In this document: piece by piece, positions 55,448 through 64,000 of the stretch
How the letters are laid out: every line of letters begins with the position of its first letter
Numbering within the stretch: the stretch's first letter is position 1
From: Gambelia wislizenii
Lineage: Eukaryota; Chordata; Lepidosauria; Squamata; Crotaphytidae
NCBI GenBank assembly: GCA_030847615.1
Contig: JAUMIR010000002.1
Location: 234,999,809-235,063,808, forward strand
Reading direction: 5' to 3'
Length of the DNA stretch: 64,000 nt
Position numbers and translations under genes: made by a program
The notes under the pieces: generated by a model
Seen by the model: the letters and a program-made list of their open reading frames with translations, nothing else
What the model was told of the DNA's origin: nothing
The model's database searches: none

Positions 55448-55652
55448 ATGTGTGGAAGAGCTGTTTGGCAGTGGAATGTGCTGCCTGGGAGTGTGGTGGA
55501 GTCTCCTACTTTGGAGGTTTTTAAACAAAGGATGGATGGCCATCTGTCAGGAATGATTTGGTTGTATATTCCTGCAGGGCAGAATGGGGTTGGACTGGAT
55601 GGCCCTTGTGGTCTCTTCCAACTCTATGATTCTATGATTCTATTATTCTAAG
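55448..55652 (+). mobile_element. CR1 3' end
   Basis: GAGCTGTTTGGCAGTGGAAT, GGTTGGACTGGATGGCCCTT and TCTATGATTCTATGATTCTA: about 205 bp of the CR1 3' end, + strand. Confidence 0.8.
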
Positions 55653-56037
55653 ACACTAAAGTCCAGCCATAAAAATGAGGGTGGAGGAAGCTCTTACAAT
55701 AGACACCTTAGTCTCTTTCAGACCATGCCAGCCTTATTAAAGACAGCACAGTGACTGTTCTGTCGATGATACCAACTGGTTTCCATGTTCCTAGAACTGA
55801 AGTCTTAATCCTTCTCTGGAACTTTCTTGACCTATGTGGGTTTTGTTCTCCCATAATTGCGGCAGCAACCTCATTTTGAGTAACTGAAACAGGCTCAGTT
55901 CAGGATTAAAAATAAACCTGTTTCCATGCCAAGTTTCAACTCTCCTGCCAAATCCCAGCTGCTAGGCATCTGTGCTGGCACAAGACGTCTATTTTGCACA
56001 ATTGCTGCTTTTTCAGTCCTCTAATGCTCTTTGAAAG
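55653..56037. other. Unassigned intron sequence
   Basis: Nothing recognised. Confidence 0.3.
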
Positions 56038-56358
56038 GTGCTGCTAAGCCTGCTGATGACTGCCCTTCTCTTGGCATCAGGAATGTTCATTTACCAGTTT
56101 CACCAGCTCCCAAGCCTAGCATCAGTACCTGGCAAGGTAGCCCAAATGCTAGTGGCCATGGTTGGAATCCTATTGGTGCACTACAGTGGCACAACTATGC
56201 TGACAGAGGTGATGGCAGCAAGAAGGAGAAAGATCACAATTGCAATGGCTGTGAAGGAAGTCAAGCATGGGAGAAATAGGCTGCCAGAGAGCCCACCAGA
56301 GCTGATACAATCCTCCTCCTTCCCTCCCTCCCTCCCTTATTTCTTTTTAGTTTTGTGA
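56038..56358 (+). other. Open frame of 106 codons with hydrophobic segments, function unknown
   Basis: The frame has no ATG at its left edge; the first ATG codes the M of LLMTALLL. Two hydrophobic stretches (LLSLLMTALLLASGMFIYQF and MLVAMVGILLVHYSG) are followed by a basic segment (AARRRKITIAMAVK). I recognise no family. It lies inside the aquaporin intron on the same strand. No splice context is convincing, and CCCTCC repeats form its end, so it is probably chance. An exon of an unknown nested transcript is not excluded. Confidence 0.2.
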
Positions 56359-56950
56359 TGGGGTGGATGTCCAAAGAAAAGTGTCAGGTGAACCAACTGC
56401 AGTCGCCATCTTGTTTTCTTCAGAATTCTGCACTGCCTCACATTCTACAGTATATGTTGTGGTCCAGAAGCATTCTGGGGTAATGAAGGTGACAGCCACT
56501 GAAGTCACTTTGTCCAGCATGTCTCTGCTGAGCACCATCAACTGTCTCCATAGCTGTTTAGCTGATTTATATGAGGGGAGGAGGCAGGCAACAGTGCATA
56601 GTTCCAGGGATAGTTAGTGACACTCAGCAGAAAAGTGCCAGGTGAAGCACCTAGAACAGCCACGATTGCCAGGGGGTCAGGGCACTGTAGTGAAGACAGT
56701 AGTGGGCACTTTGCCCAGCAAACCCTCCTCAGGAAAAAAAAAAGCACGTGCCATTGGCTCTGCAAGCTCTTAATGCCCGAATCCAGAAGAGTGACAAGTT
56801 TAGGTGTGGATCGTGGACCAACAAAGCACAGAAGTTCATTCTGGGGGCAGGGGAAATCTTCAATGCCTTGATTTGTAGGCATAAAAAAATGAACTATGCC
56901 CCAGCCCAATCTCTGGCACACAGGGCCCAGCCTATACAATGTAATTCAAC

Positions 56951-57549
56951 ACACTCTGAAATGTGAAGTCGAAGGCTTTCACGGCCAGCATCCATAGATT
57001 TTCCTTGGGTTTTTTTCTGGGCTGTGAGGCCATGTTCTGGAATATTTTCTTTCTGACGTTTCACCTGCATCTGTGGCTGGCATCTTCAGAGAATGGCTGG
57101 GTAGGTGTGTGTGTGCAGTTTATATGCTGTGAACCCCTGTAGGGGAGTATATGTAAATTTGTGTAATTGAGTGGTTAGTTTCTGGGTATAGAAATGCAAG
57201 GCTCGTTAGTGTCTGTTTGGCTAATGGTTGGTTGATGGGCCATTATCTGCTGGGAATCCCTGGGTGGAATTCTTTTGTAAGTGTTGATAATGGCCCATCA
57301 ACCAACCATTAGCCAAACAGACATTAACGAGCCTTGCATTTCTATACCCAGAAACTAACCATTCAATTACACAAATTTACATATCCTCCCCAACAGGGGT
57401 TCACAGCATATAAGCTCCACATACACTCCTATCCAGCCATTTTCTGAGGATGCCAGCCACAGATGCAGGCAAAATATCAGAAAGAAACTATTCCAGAACA
57501 TGGCCTCACAGCCCAGAAAAAAACCCAAGGAAAATCTACACTCTGAAAT
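56951..57549. mobile_element. Fold-back Penelope-like terminal-repeat insertion (575 bp) with 12-bp target duplication
   Basis: ACACTCTGAAAT at 56951-56962 recurs at 57538-57549 and brackets 56963-57537. The insert is an almost complete inverted repeat of the PLE terminal sequence: left arm 56963-57247, loop 57248-57285, right arm 57286-57537. The left arm starts GTGAAGTCGAAGGC. The right arm ends AAAATCT and lacks the outer 30-35 bases. Arms share AATGGCCCATCAACCAACC, AACGAGCCTTGCATTTCTAT and the other pLTR landmarks. No coding region. Confidence 0.85.
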
Positions 57550-57896
57550 CATTTTAATTAGCTAAAGCAGCATAAAAAACTGTTGCATTACCAAAACATT
57601 CCTGACTCGGAAATGCAAACCTGGGGGCTTATGAGAATCTCCTCAAAAACAAGATGAGAAACATGGCTGCATGATTCTTACTCAGTTCAGATTTATAATA
57701 ACACCGGGCTCCAATTTGATGGGAGCCCAAAATATGTTGCTCCATGAATGGGGGCAATTGGAAGGAAATAAAGAATAGAGGAAGGTTGCCCCTGTCCTCT
57801 GATGAGCTGGTGTGGTGTTATTCACTTGTAGAACTGGAGAATGCAGATTTTGCCAAAGCTACTGCTATCCTTAGAAGCCACTGGAGGAAACTAAGT
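57550..57896. other. Unassigned intron sequence
   Basis: Nothing recognised. Confidence 0.3.
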
Positions 57897-58530
57897 CTCA
57901 TCTAGAGAGGCAACATAATGTGGATGGTTGTGCCTTAATACAGATTCACAGCAGCGTCCATTTGTCTCAACATTGTTGTTGTTGTGTGGGGTTGTTTTTG
58001 TTTTTGTTTTTTTGTTTTGTTTTGTTTTTTGCAAAATCACTGGTATGCAAAGTTATCCATGTTTGAAGTTCACACGGATCCATGCCTGTGAATCAAGATG
58101 GTAGCCACGAGTGAATTGCTCACATTTTTATTCTCCACAAGTTGCTGCTGATGCACATTTAAAAAAAAAAACTTTAAATCTAAGGTGCACAAGTGCAACC
58201 TTCTGCTTAAAAAAGCTGTTTAGTCACCTTGCCACTGCAAAAATACACATGATCTCTACCACAAAACTAAAAAATGGTGGTTACCTCCCCCTGTGCATGC
58301 CCAGACAATCAACTTTCGACTTCCAGAATGTGCTGTGCTGCAAATTGGTTGTCCAAATGGGCGGTAATGCGCATTTCTGCGTATTTTTAAAAATCTTCAG
58401 GAAAAGTTGTGAAGGCTTTTCTTGTGTAGTTTTTGGCTCTGCTCCTTCTGAAAACAGCGAATCACCACAAGATCTCATTGGCTATTCTCCTCACATTCTG
58501 TGAGGAGTTTTTTCATCACCTAAACAACAC
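57897..58530 (+). mobile_element. MITE family C copy
   Basis: Left end CTCATCTAGAGAGGC, right end CATCACCTAAACAACACC. Modules: CACAGCAGCGTCCATTTG, GTGAATCAAGATGGTAGCCA, GACAATCAACTTTCGACTTC, AATTGGTTGTCCAAATGG and GGAAAAGTTGTGAAGGC. Closest to 29773-30420. Confidence 0.65.
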
Positions 58531-58644
58531 CTAGATTGCCTAAGATTACTTGCAGCAGAGACATTATGTAGCACCATTCTATCGCTGGATGATGAAGGGG
58601 AGAAGAGCATTTTCTTCACTGGTTTCCTTGCTGGAGCAAGAGCA

Positions 58645-58832
58645 ATGGCAGCTAGTGGGCCCAGTCAGTTGGGGCATGAATCCATTCTGGGTTTGAGATT
58701 GAACTTTAAAGGAGCTGCTGAACCCTACCCACCCCAATAGGACTGGCACCTTGTGTAACTCCTTAATGTCAGGAATAAAACCCAGACTGAATTCACTGCC
58801 CCGTGGACATGGAAGTTGCCACAAGCTACCAA
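58645..58832. repeat. Palindromic MITE-like repeat M1, copy 3
   Basis: GAATCCATTCTGGGTTTGAG and AAACCCAGACTGAATTCACT are the inverted arms, with GTGGACATGGAAGTTGCCAC at the right end. Confidence 0.5.
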
Positions 58833-58935
58833 GTAGGCAGGTGGGAAGGATCTTGGCTTGGCAGGTAACAAGAAAGAGGGAAGGAGGGAAGAGTTTAGAG
58901 GCTCGACACCATTACTTTAAACAACACAACAGCTG

Positions 58936-59334
58936 GAAACTGTCAGGAGTTAGAGACTGAACTCCATTTTAAAATGGCCAAACAAACTGCAGAGTCATAC
59001 CTAGTCAAAATGGCTGACTCCATGAACTGCCTAGTCTGCCTTAGCTATAGAAGGAGGGTTCTTATTCATGTGTAAGATCATGCGACTGAGTAAGCACAGA
59101 GCTCACCCTTTTTCCTGTGAATGCTGAGGCCTGGTGGAGCAGTTTCTCCTTGGATTGTAAATATTGGTACATATTGCAACTGTTTGAGTTTGAAGATAAA
59201 AGTGCCTCCTGCTTATTTGGACGTCAAACACTCTGTGTGTGAGTATTCTTGGGAAAGGGTTTCTACTGAGTCTGCTGAGATCATTTTTGGGTTTCTGCTG
59301 GGGATTGGATGTCCTATCATCCCCTGACAGAAAC
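58936..59334 (+). mobile_element. Solo LTR (389 bp) with GAAAC target duplication
   Basis: TGTCAGGAGTTAGAGACTG at 58941 and CCCCTGACA ending at 59329 give TG...CA termini with TGTCAGG/CCTGACA inverted ends. GAAAC flanks both sides (58936-58940, 59330-59334), a 5-bp duplication. Inside, AAGATAAAAGTGCC followed by a T/G-rich part suits a polyadenylation and U5 region. No internal genes are present, so it is a solo LTR left by recombination. A 5-bp duplication fits Gypsy elements or some endogenous retroviruses; strand is inferred from the AATAAA-like position. Confidence 0.75.
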
Positions 59335-60349
59335 ATGGATAACATTTTTGGTGTAACACGCATCATTTGTTCACTATTTCCAAAGCATGGGTGGGGAGGT
59401 AATTTGGGGACTTTTTGACCATTTTCCTATTTTTGATGGTTCTTTAGGTTTTCCAAAAAGTAAGTCAAAATAACATGAGTTACTAGACCATGACTTTTAA
59501 AGCAATGTTGACTTGTAAAAAGATGGTCTGAATCACAGAAAGCTTGTGGATCAAGTGGGGAGCACTTCCCCTATCATTTTGGGGTGACATGCTACCTCAT
59601 GCTTGGTCCACAAGTCCTCAGTTTTGGGAATGCAGCTCCAATTGTGAACCTATTGATTTTACTGCACCCAAATCAGAAAACAGAGTTGGGCATTTCTCTT
59701 TATAATTATATACCATTAGGGTTCAGGGTGCTACATGTATACTTCCAATCAAATGTCTTGATGGGCATTCTAAAAGGTTGAAGGTCACTCACAATTTTGC
59801 AAACTTTTGCAACTACTAATGGTATTTTGATTTGCCTTACTCTTGTGTAAGATGTTGCAGAACGGCTATAAGTGATTGGGTAACAGAGCCATTTGCAATA
59901 CCACTAACGCTGGAGTAATAACAAAGATTTTAATCTGTTGACGCACTTGTTCTGCTAGACAAAATAAAAAACATACTTGAATTCAGAAATTGTGAATACC
60001 CAAATGGTCAGATTCTTGATATAGTCATGCTTGGCTTGTAAGCAGACATGGCTACATGACTCAGGCCTACATAACACGCAACCCACCAAGTTGAACACAA
60101 CTTACCAGCCAAATTTTGTGGCCTATCAAGTGCTGGTGAATCCTCCGCCCTGTTTCTGTACAATCCCAAGGAAGTAGCAAAAAGGAAGTTTACAAGGCCC
60201 TGATAGGCCACCATCCACAGCTGGCTGGGTTTTCCTTGCAGGAGGGGGAGAGGGACCATGTGAAAAGTATATTACAATTTATTAGTGTAAGTGAGGGAAA
60301 TAGTCATAACATATAACATAGCACTTAAATATTCTGCCCATTTGTTATA
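59335..60349. other. Unassigned intron sequence
   Basis: Nothing recognised on either strand. Confidence 0.35.
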
Positions 60350-60420
60350 CATAACTTAGTTATTTTTATTTACTTATGCAATTTATATGCCACCTTTCTC
60401 CTGAAGCTCACAAAACCATT
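60350..60420 (-). repeat. SINE/LINE-type 3' tail remnant
   Basis: TTTATATGCCACCTTTCTCC is the reverse complement of the common GGAGAAAGGTGGCATATAAA 3' end. Confidence 0.5.
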
Positions 60421-60445
60421 AACTTGGAGAAGCTTCTTGTTGGAC

Positions 60446-60667
60446 TTGTTGCTGTGCACTTTCAAGTCATTTCCAACTTATGGCGACCCTAAGATCGTTT
60501 TCTTGGCAATATTTGTTCAGAGGGGGTTGCCTTTGCCTTCCTCTAAGGCTGAGAGAGGGGGACTTGCCCAAGGACACCCAAGGGGGTTTCCAGGGCCAAG
60601 CAGGGATTCGAACTGTGGTCTCCCAGTTGCTAGTGCAACACTTATACCACTACACCATGCTGGCTCT
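60446..60667 (-). mobile_element. tRNA-derived SINE (minus)
   Basis: Read on the minus strand: GAGAGCCAGCATGGTGTAGTG, then GGGAGACCACAGTTCGAATC (B-box), GGGTGTCCTTGGGCAAGTCC, then AGGGTCGCCATAAGTTGGAA. Same family as 29405-29645. Confidence 0.8.
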
Positions 60668-60837
60668 CACTTGTTGGACTATAGTTCCCCAAATCCCAAA
60701 TGACATATGGTCTGGCCCTACTTCTCAAAACAAGGGGAGAAATCTCAGGGTGAGAGTGCTCCCTTGAGAATGAATGAATGAATTTTTTATTACAGTCAAC
60801 GACCAGAGTACAGAAGGAAATATTTTATTTTACAAAA

Positions 60838-60859
60838 TTGTTTGTTTGTTTGTTTGTTT
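60838..60859. repeat. (GTTT)n microsatellite
   Basis: Five GTTT units. Confidence 0.85.
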
Positions 60860-62689
60860 CACTATATCCTGTTGGCCTCTGCTGTTGTGGGGTTGCTTCA
60901 GAAGGTCTGGTGTAGATTCTCCAGGGGGTCCACTGGCCACCTCCTTCCCTTTCATCACCTCCTCAAACCTCAGAATTGAGTAGGAGGGAGCAACCCTCAT
61001 GGGAAATACAGAGCTACCTATATATTGGCATCAGGAATTGCTGGATATGGTACTACAGGGTCGTTTCTTTGTGTATTTTCTTATTCTCGGGTTTCCCAAT
61101 TCCATTCCCACCTCCCTCACCCTACCCTAAATGGTTGAATTCACAGCACAATATCCTTTCTTGATCTGAACATATAGATTGGCTGAGGAGGTTGTAGTCA
61201 AAAAGTAACTTTTCTAAGCTCTGTCCATAACAGGTACAATCATAAGTTATGTAGCCAATGTGGGCAGTGTTTTCAGGTAGCAAAATTCAATGGTTCAAGG
61301 TGCAGATTTTGGGTGAACTTGGTACAGATGATTTGTTTACAGGTGCCTTTCTTAGAGCAACTCCTACAGTAGTCGTGTGCAGTGGACTTACATCAGGCGT
61401 ATACAACTCCAAGACAAACCAGGGTGTGTAAAAGTTACTTTTATGGGCTAGAACTTTCAGACTTCTCCAGTCAGAATTGCTAGCTGGGGGATTCTGGAGA
61501 TTCTAGCCCCAAAAGGTAATGTTCCTGAGACAAATACAATCCATCAGCCATAGATGGTAGCTCACCAAGGGAGCAATAAACCTCTTTTTCCCCCCTTGCG
61601 AAAAGCATAAAACAGGAGGTTCCCCAGCAGCTTGTAGACCATGATACTTGGCTGCTGAGTTACATTCAGCTTGGCAGATCACTAATTATGCAGTTATAGC
61701 CGTGTCTACACTGCATGCCAGGCCTGACTATATCAAAAAATCTGACCATTCAAGTATTCAAAATTTCAGTATTCAAGCATATTTTTATTGCATCCAGTAG
61801 CACAAGTGCGTCACAGATTTAAATCCTTGTGATCCCTTGAAAGCTACTGGTGGCATGATGTGTAGGGTAGTTACCCAGTGGCACTGACCCATCCAAAGGG
61901 AATCAAATTGCAGCTGAAGTTGCAAAAGAGGCAAATAACTGAGATGTTATCTCTGTGCTCATTCAACTTTTCCCACCTCTTCAGCTGAGCTGCAGTCCTA
62001 TAACTGAAATCACCGTGCCAAAGCAGAGGTAAAAGTTCACCCAAGTACAGGACAACCAATTCTTCTGATCAAACTATATTACATTTCTTTTTCTTTCTTT
62101 TTTTTTAAAAAAGACTTAACAAGATTGCTGGAACAAAACTAAGCACAATATTCTATGGATGTTTTCAGTAACGCTGAAAATTTATCTCCTTTTTATTTAT
62201 TCCTTGCAAAAAATTGTTTAATTATTTTTTGCCCTCGCTTACAAGTGCCATCAATCACCTTGTGTGGCATCCATATACAGCCAGATCTTAGTGGCTTTGC
62301 AATGATGTGCAATGTTCCCCTTTTACTGACTGAGCACTTTTATTGGCAGAAAGGTGGGATATAAATAAATAACGTGTGTGACTAGTCTAAGAAAGTGAAG
62401 CAGCCGGGGAAAGTGCACAGGGAGTGCCTAAAAAGCAGCAAGCAAGAAAAAGTATGGGACCAAAGAGAATTGTTAAAGCAAAATGGATATCATGCAAACA
62501 AAGCTTTATTTACTAGGAAGGGGGATCTTTTTGCTTCAGTTGCTAGCTCCTCCCCAAAGCTGAAACTGGAAAATGTTCAGCACAGTTCAGATTTAAATCC
62601 CATCTGGCCCTGAAGTCTCAGACTGGGCAAAACATTTTCTTCGATCCCATTCCTCTTTGCAAGCATCATATGAAGTGTAGTGTATTTTA
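60860..62689. other. Unassigned intron sequence with minor repeat tails
   Basis: 62340-62375 (GGCAGAAAGGTGGGATATAA, ATAAATAA) is a SINE/L2-type 3' tail. Otherwise nothing could be supported. Confidence 0.35.
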
Positions 62690-62870
62690 ATAATAAAGTA
62701 GATCTGCATATCCAGAGGGGATACATTCCCAGACTTACTGGATACCGGAAACCACAGATAATAGTAAACCCTATTAAAATGAATGACTTCCAACCAAAGC
62801 ATAACATAGAGTCTCACTGGAAGACCTAGCAATTCCTAGAGAGCATACCTCTCTAGGCATCTTCTGTTGG
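62690..62870 (-). repeat. DNA-transposon-like repeat (family D), minus copy
   Basis: GGGGATACATTCCCAGACTT, AACCACAGATAATAG and AGCATACCTCTCTAGGCATC are the reverse order and complement of 9430-9570. Confidence 0.5.
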
Positions 62871-63391
62871 GAAATGATAGGACACTCAATCCCCTATTTC
62901 AGACCCAAGAAGGGCCTTCCTTTTTCCCAAACCTGAGGTGACAGGATATCACTTTAGATTTTAGGAAAATGCCCCAGTGGGCCTAAATCAATTCAGGGAG
63001 GGGGGGCATAACAAATTTGCCCTTGCTCCCCTTAGAAGGCATAAGGAACCTTTCTGAGTAAAACTCAGTGGGGGTGTTGGAGGGGCATAGTGCTGCTCAG
63101 GGTACAAAGAGGACTCAGGGGTGCTTGTGGGCCCAAGGCTGCCAGTTGCCCACCCTTACTGTAACCCAAATGGCATGGCTTAAACATCATTCACTCCTTT
63201 ACTTCTACAACCCTGGTTGCTTTGTTTTACCCCCCTGGAGAAATCAAAAGCTTGCACAAGCATCTTTGAGACCTAGGAGATGGCTTGTTAAATTCATCAC
63301 ACTGATATGGATTTTAGCCACACACACCCATCACCACTACCAAAGGTCAGAGTCTTTGATGAAACACTGAATTCCCTCTGCTTTCTTTCAG

Positions 63392-63556
63392 GTGCACAAT
63401 AACACAACATCAGGGCAGGCAGTCACCATGGAGCTCTTCCTCACCTTCCAGTTGGTCCTGTGCATTTTTGCCTCCACCGATGACCGTAGGCATGATAAAG
63501 TGGGCTCGCCAGCAATGTCCATTGGTTTCTCTGTTGCCCTGGGTCACCTGCTTGGG
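63392..63556 (+). CDS. AQP2: Aquaporin-2-like water channel, exon 2 (residues 121-175)
   Basis: The 165-bp exon follows TTTCTTTCAG and ends CTTGGG before donor GTATGT. It encodes loop C and helix 5: [11 protein letters not shown] has an N-glycosylation sequon at Asn123, the position used in mammalian AQP2, and a second overlapping one at Asn124. [20 protein letters not shown] and [13 protein letters not shown] follow, with the filter His172. Length, phase and residue numbering agree with exon 2 of the AQP0/2/5/6 group. The second NPA, Cys181 and the C-terminal tail are outside the window. Confidence 0.93.
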
Positions 63557-64000
63557 GTATGTATCTACATCCACAGCATTTCTTGACACAGGCTGGACAT
63601 GCAAGGGGCATGAAGGAGATCATGAGACAGGAAAGAAAAAAGCGTTCACTGATGGTCTAAGCCATATTATGTTTGCCCACAGATCACTGGGCATAAGCTG
63701 AGAATGACATGATTGGATCAGAATAACACCTCATAGAATCATAGAATTGTAGAGTTGGAAGAGACCATGAGGGCCATCCAGTCCAACCCCCTGCCATGCA
63801 GGAATACACAATCAAAGTATCCCTGACAGATAGCCATCCAGCCTCTGTTTAAAGACCTCCAAGGAAGGAGACCCCACCACACTCTGAGGGAGTGTGTTCC
63901 ACTGCCAAATAGCTCTGAGTGTCAGAAAGTTCCTCCTAATGTTGAGGTAGAATCTCTGTTCCTGGAGCTTGCATCCATTGCTCCGTATTCCAGTCTCTGG
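63557..64000 (+). other. AQP2: Aquaporin intron 2, 5' part
   Basis: Starts GTATGT and continues past the window edge. A minus-strand CR1 enters at 63733. Confidence 0.8.
63733..64000 (-). mobile_element. CR1 LINE 3' end (runs off the window)
   Basis: CATAGAATCATAGAATTGTAG then AGGGCCATCCAGTCCAACCC at the left, then coding sequence matching the copy at 10459-10760 (CCTCCTAATGTTGAGGTAGA, GGAGCTTGCATCCATTGCTC). Highly similar to that copy, hence a recent subfamily. Confidence 0.85.

Larger units (their letters stand above)
52195..63391 (+). other. AQP2: Aquaporin intron 1 (11,197 bp)
   Basis: Begins GTAAGG and ends in a pyrimidine-rich CTGCTTTCTTTCAG. Phase 0. It contains only repeats and unassigned DNA: a CR1 tail, two M1 palindromes, a palindromic MITE, a fold-back PLE derivative, a family C MITE, a solo LTR and SINEs. 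No additional exon with supportable similarity was seen. Confidence 0.85.

Noticed and set aside
51835..63556. AQP5, AQP6 or AQP0 identity
   Set aside because: AQP5 starts with MKKE and AQP0 lacks [10 protein letters not shown] and ASTDDRR; the combined spelling fits AQP2, although a tree was not run.

Overview
The window is vertebrate nuclear DNA, most likely from a squamate reptile and plausibly an iguanian lizard. The evidence is its repeat content: CR1 and L2 LINEs, a Penelope-like element (PLE) with GIY-YIG and reverse transcriptase remains, tRNA-derived SINEs of the Anolis/Sauria kind, 5S-rRNA-derived SINEs, and many palindromic MITEs. Species cannot be fixed by eye. All family names come from recognition, without a database search.

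The only host gene I can support is the 5' half of an aquaporin on the + strand, best matched to AQP2. Exon 1 (51835-52194, residues 1-120) and exon 2 (63392-63556, residues 121-175) are joined by a phase-0 intron of 11,197 bp. Exons 3 and 4 must lie beyond the right edge. A TATA-like box at 51714-51721 gives a plausible core promoter.

Positions 1-51.7 kb are intergenic and built almost entirely of transposon debris. 0.7-9 kb holds a minus-strand LINE interrupted by a second LINE fragment (21-bp target duplication), a 3.07-kb minus-strand PLE with direct terminal repeats, and a one-frame pseudo-ORF that may be a LINE ORF1. 10-17 kb holds a CR1 inserted in a purine-rich minisatellite, several MITEs, a GC-rich inverted repeat and a degenerate PLE-type tail. 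20-37 kb holds MITEs, SINEs, a near-full-length but frameshifted L2 (25.8-29.0 kb) and a CR1 (30.8-33.7 kb) split by a 618-bp MITE. 37-51 kb is sparser, with microsatellites, a 5S SINE, a second copy of the LINE 3' fragment and a 294-bp palindromic MITE 1.4 kb upstream of the aquaporin.

The aquaporin intron (52.2-63.4 kb) carries CR1 tails, MITEs, a 575-bp fold-back PLE derivative with a 12-bp target duplication, a 389-bp solo LTR with a 5-bp target duplication, and SINEs.

I found no new multi-gene system. The least ordinary material is the PLE family: two fold-back derivatives share the same asymmetric ends, one RT copy has a 27-bp inverted micro-duplication, and the terminal repeats carry hammerhead-like core motifs. 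The nested insertions with readable target duplications are also useful.
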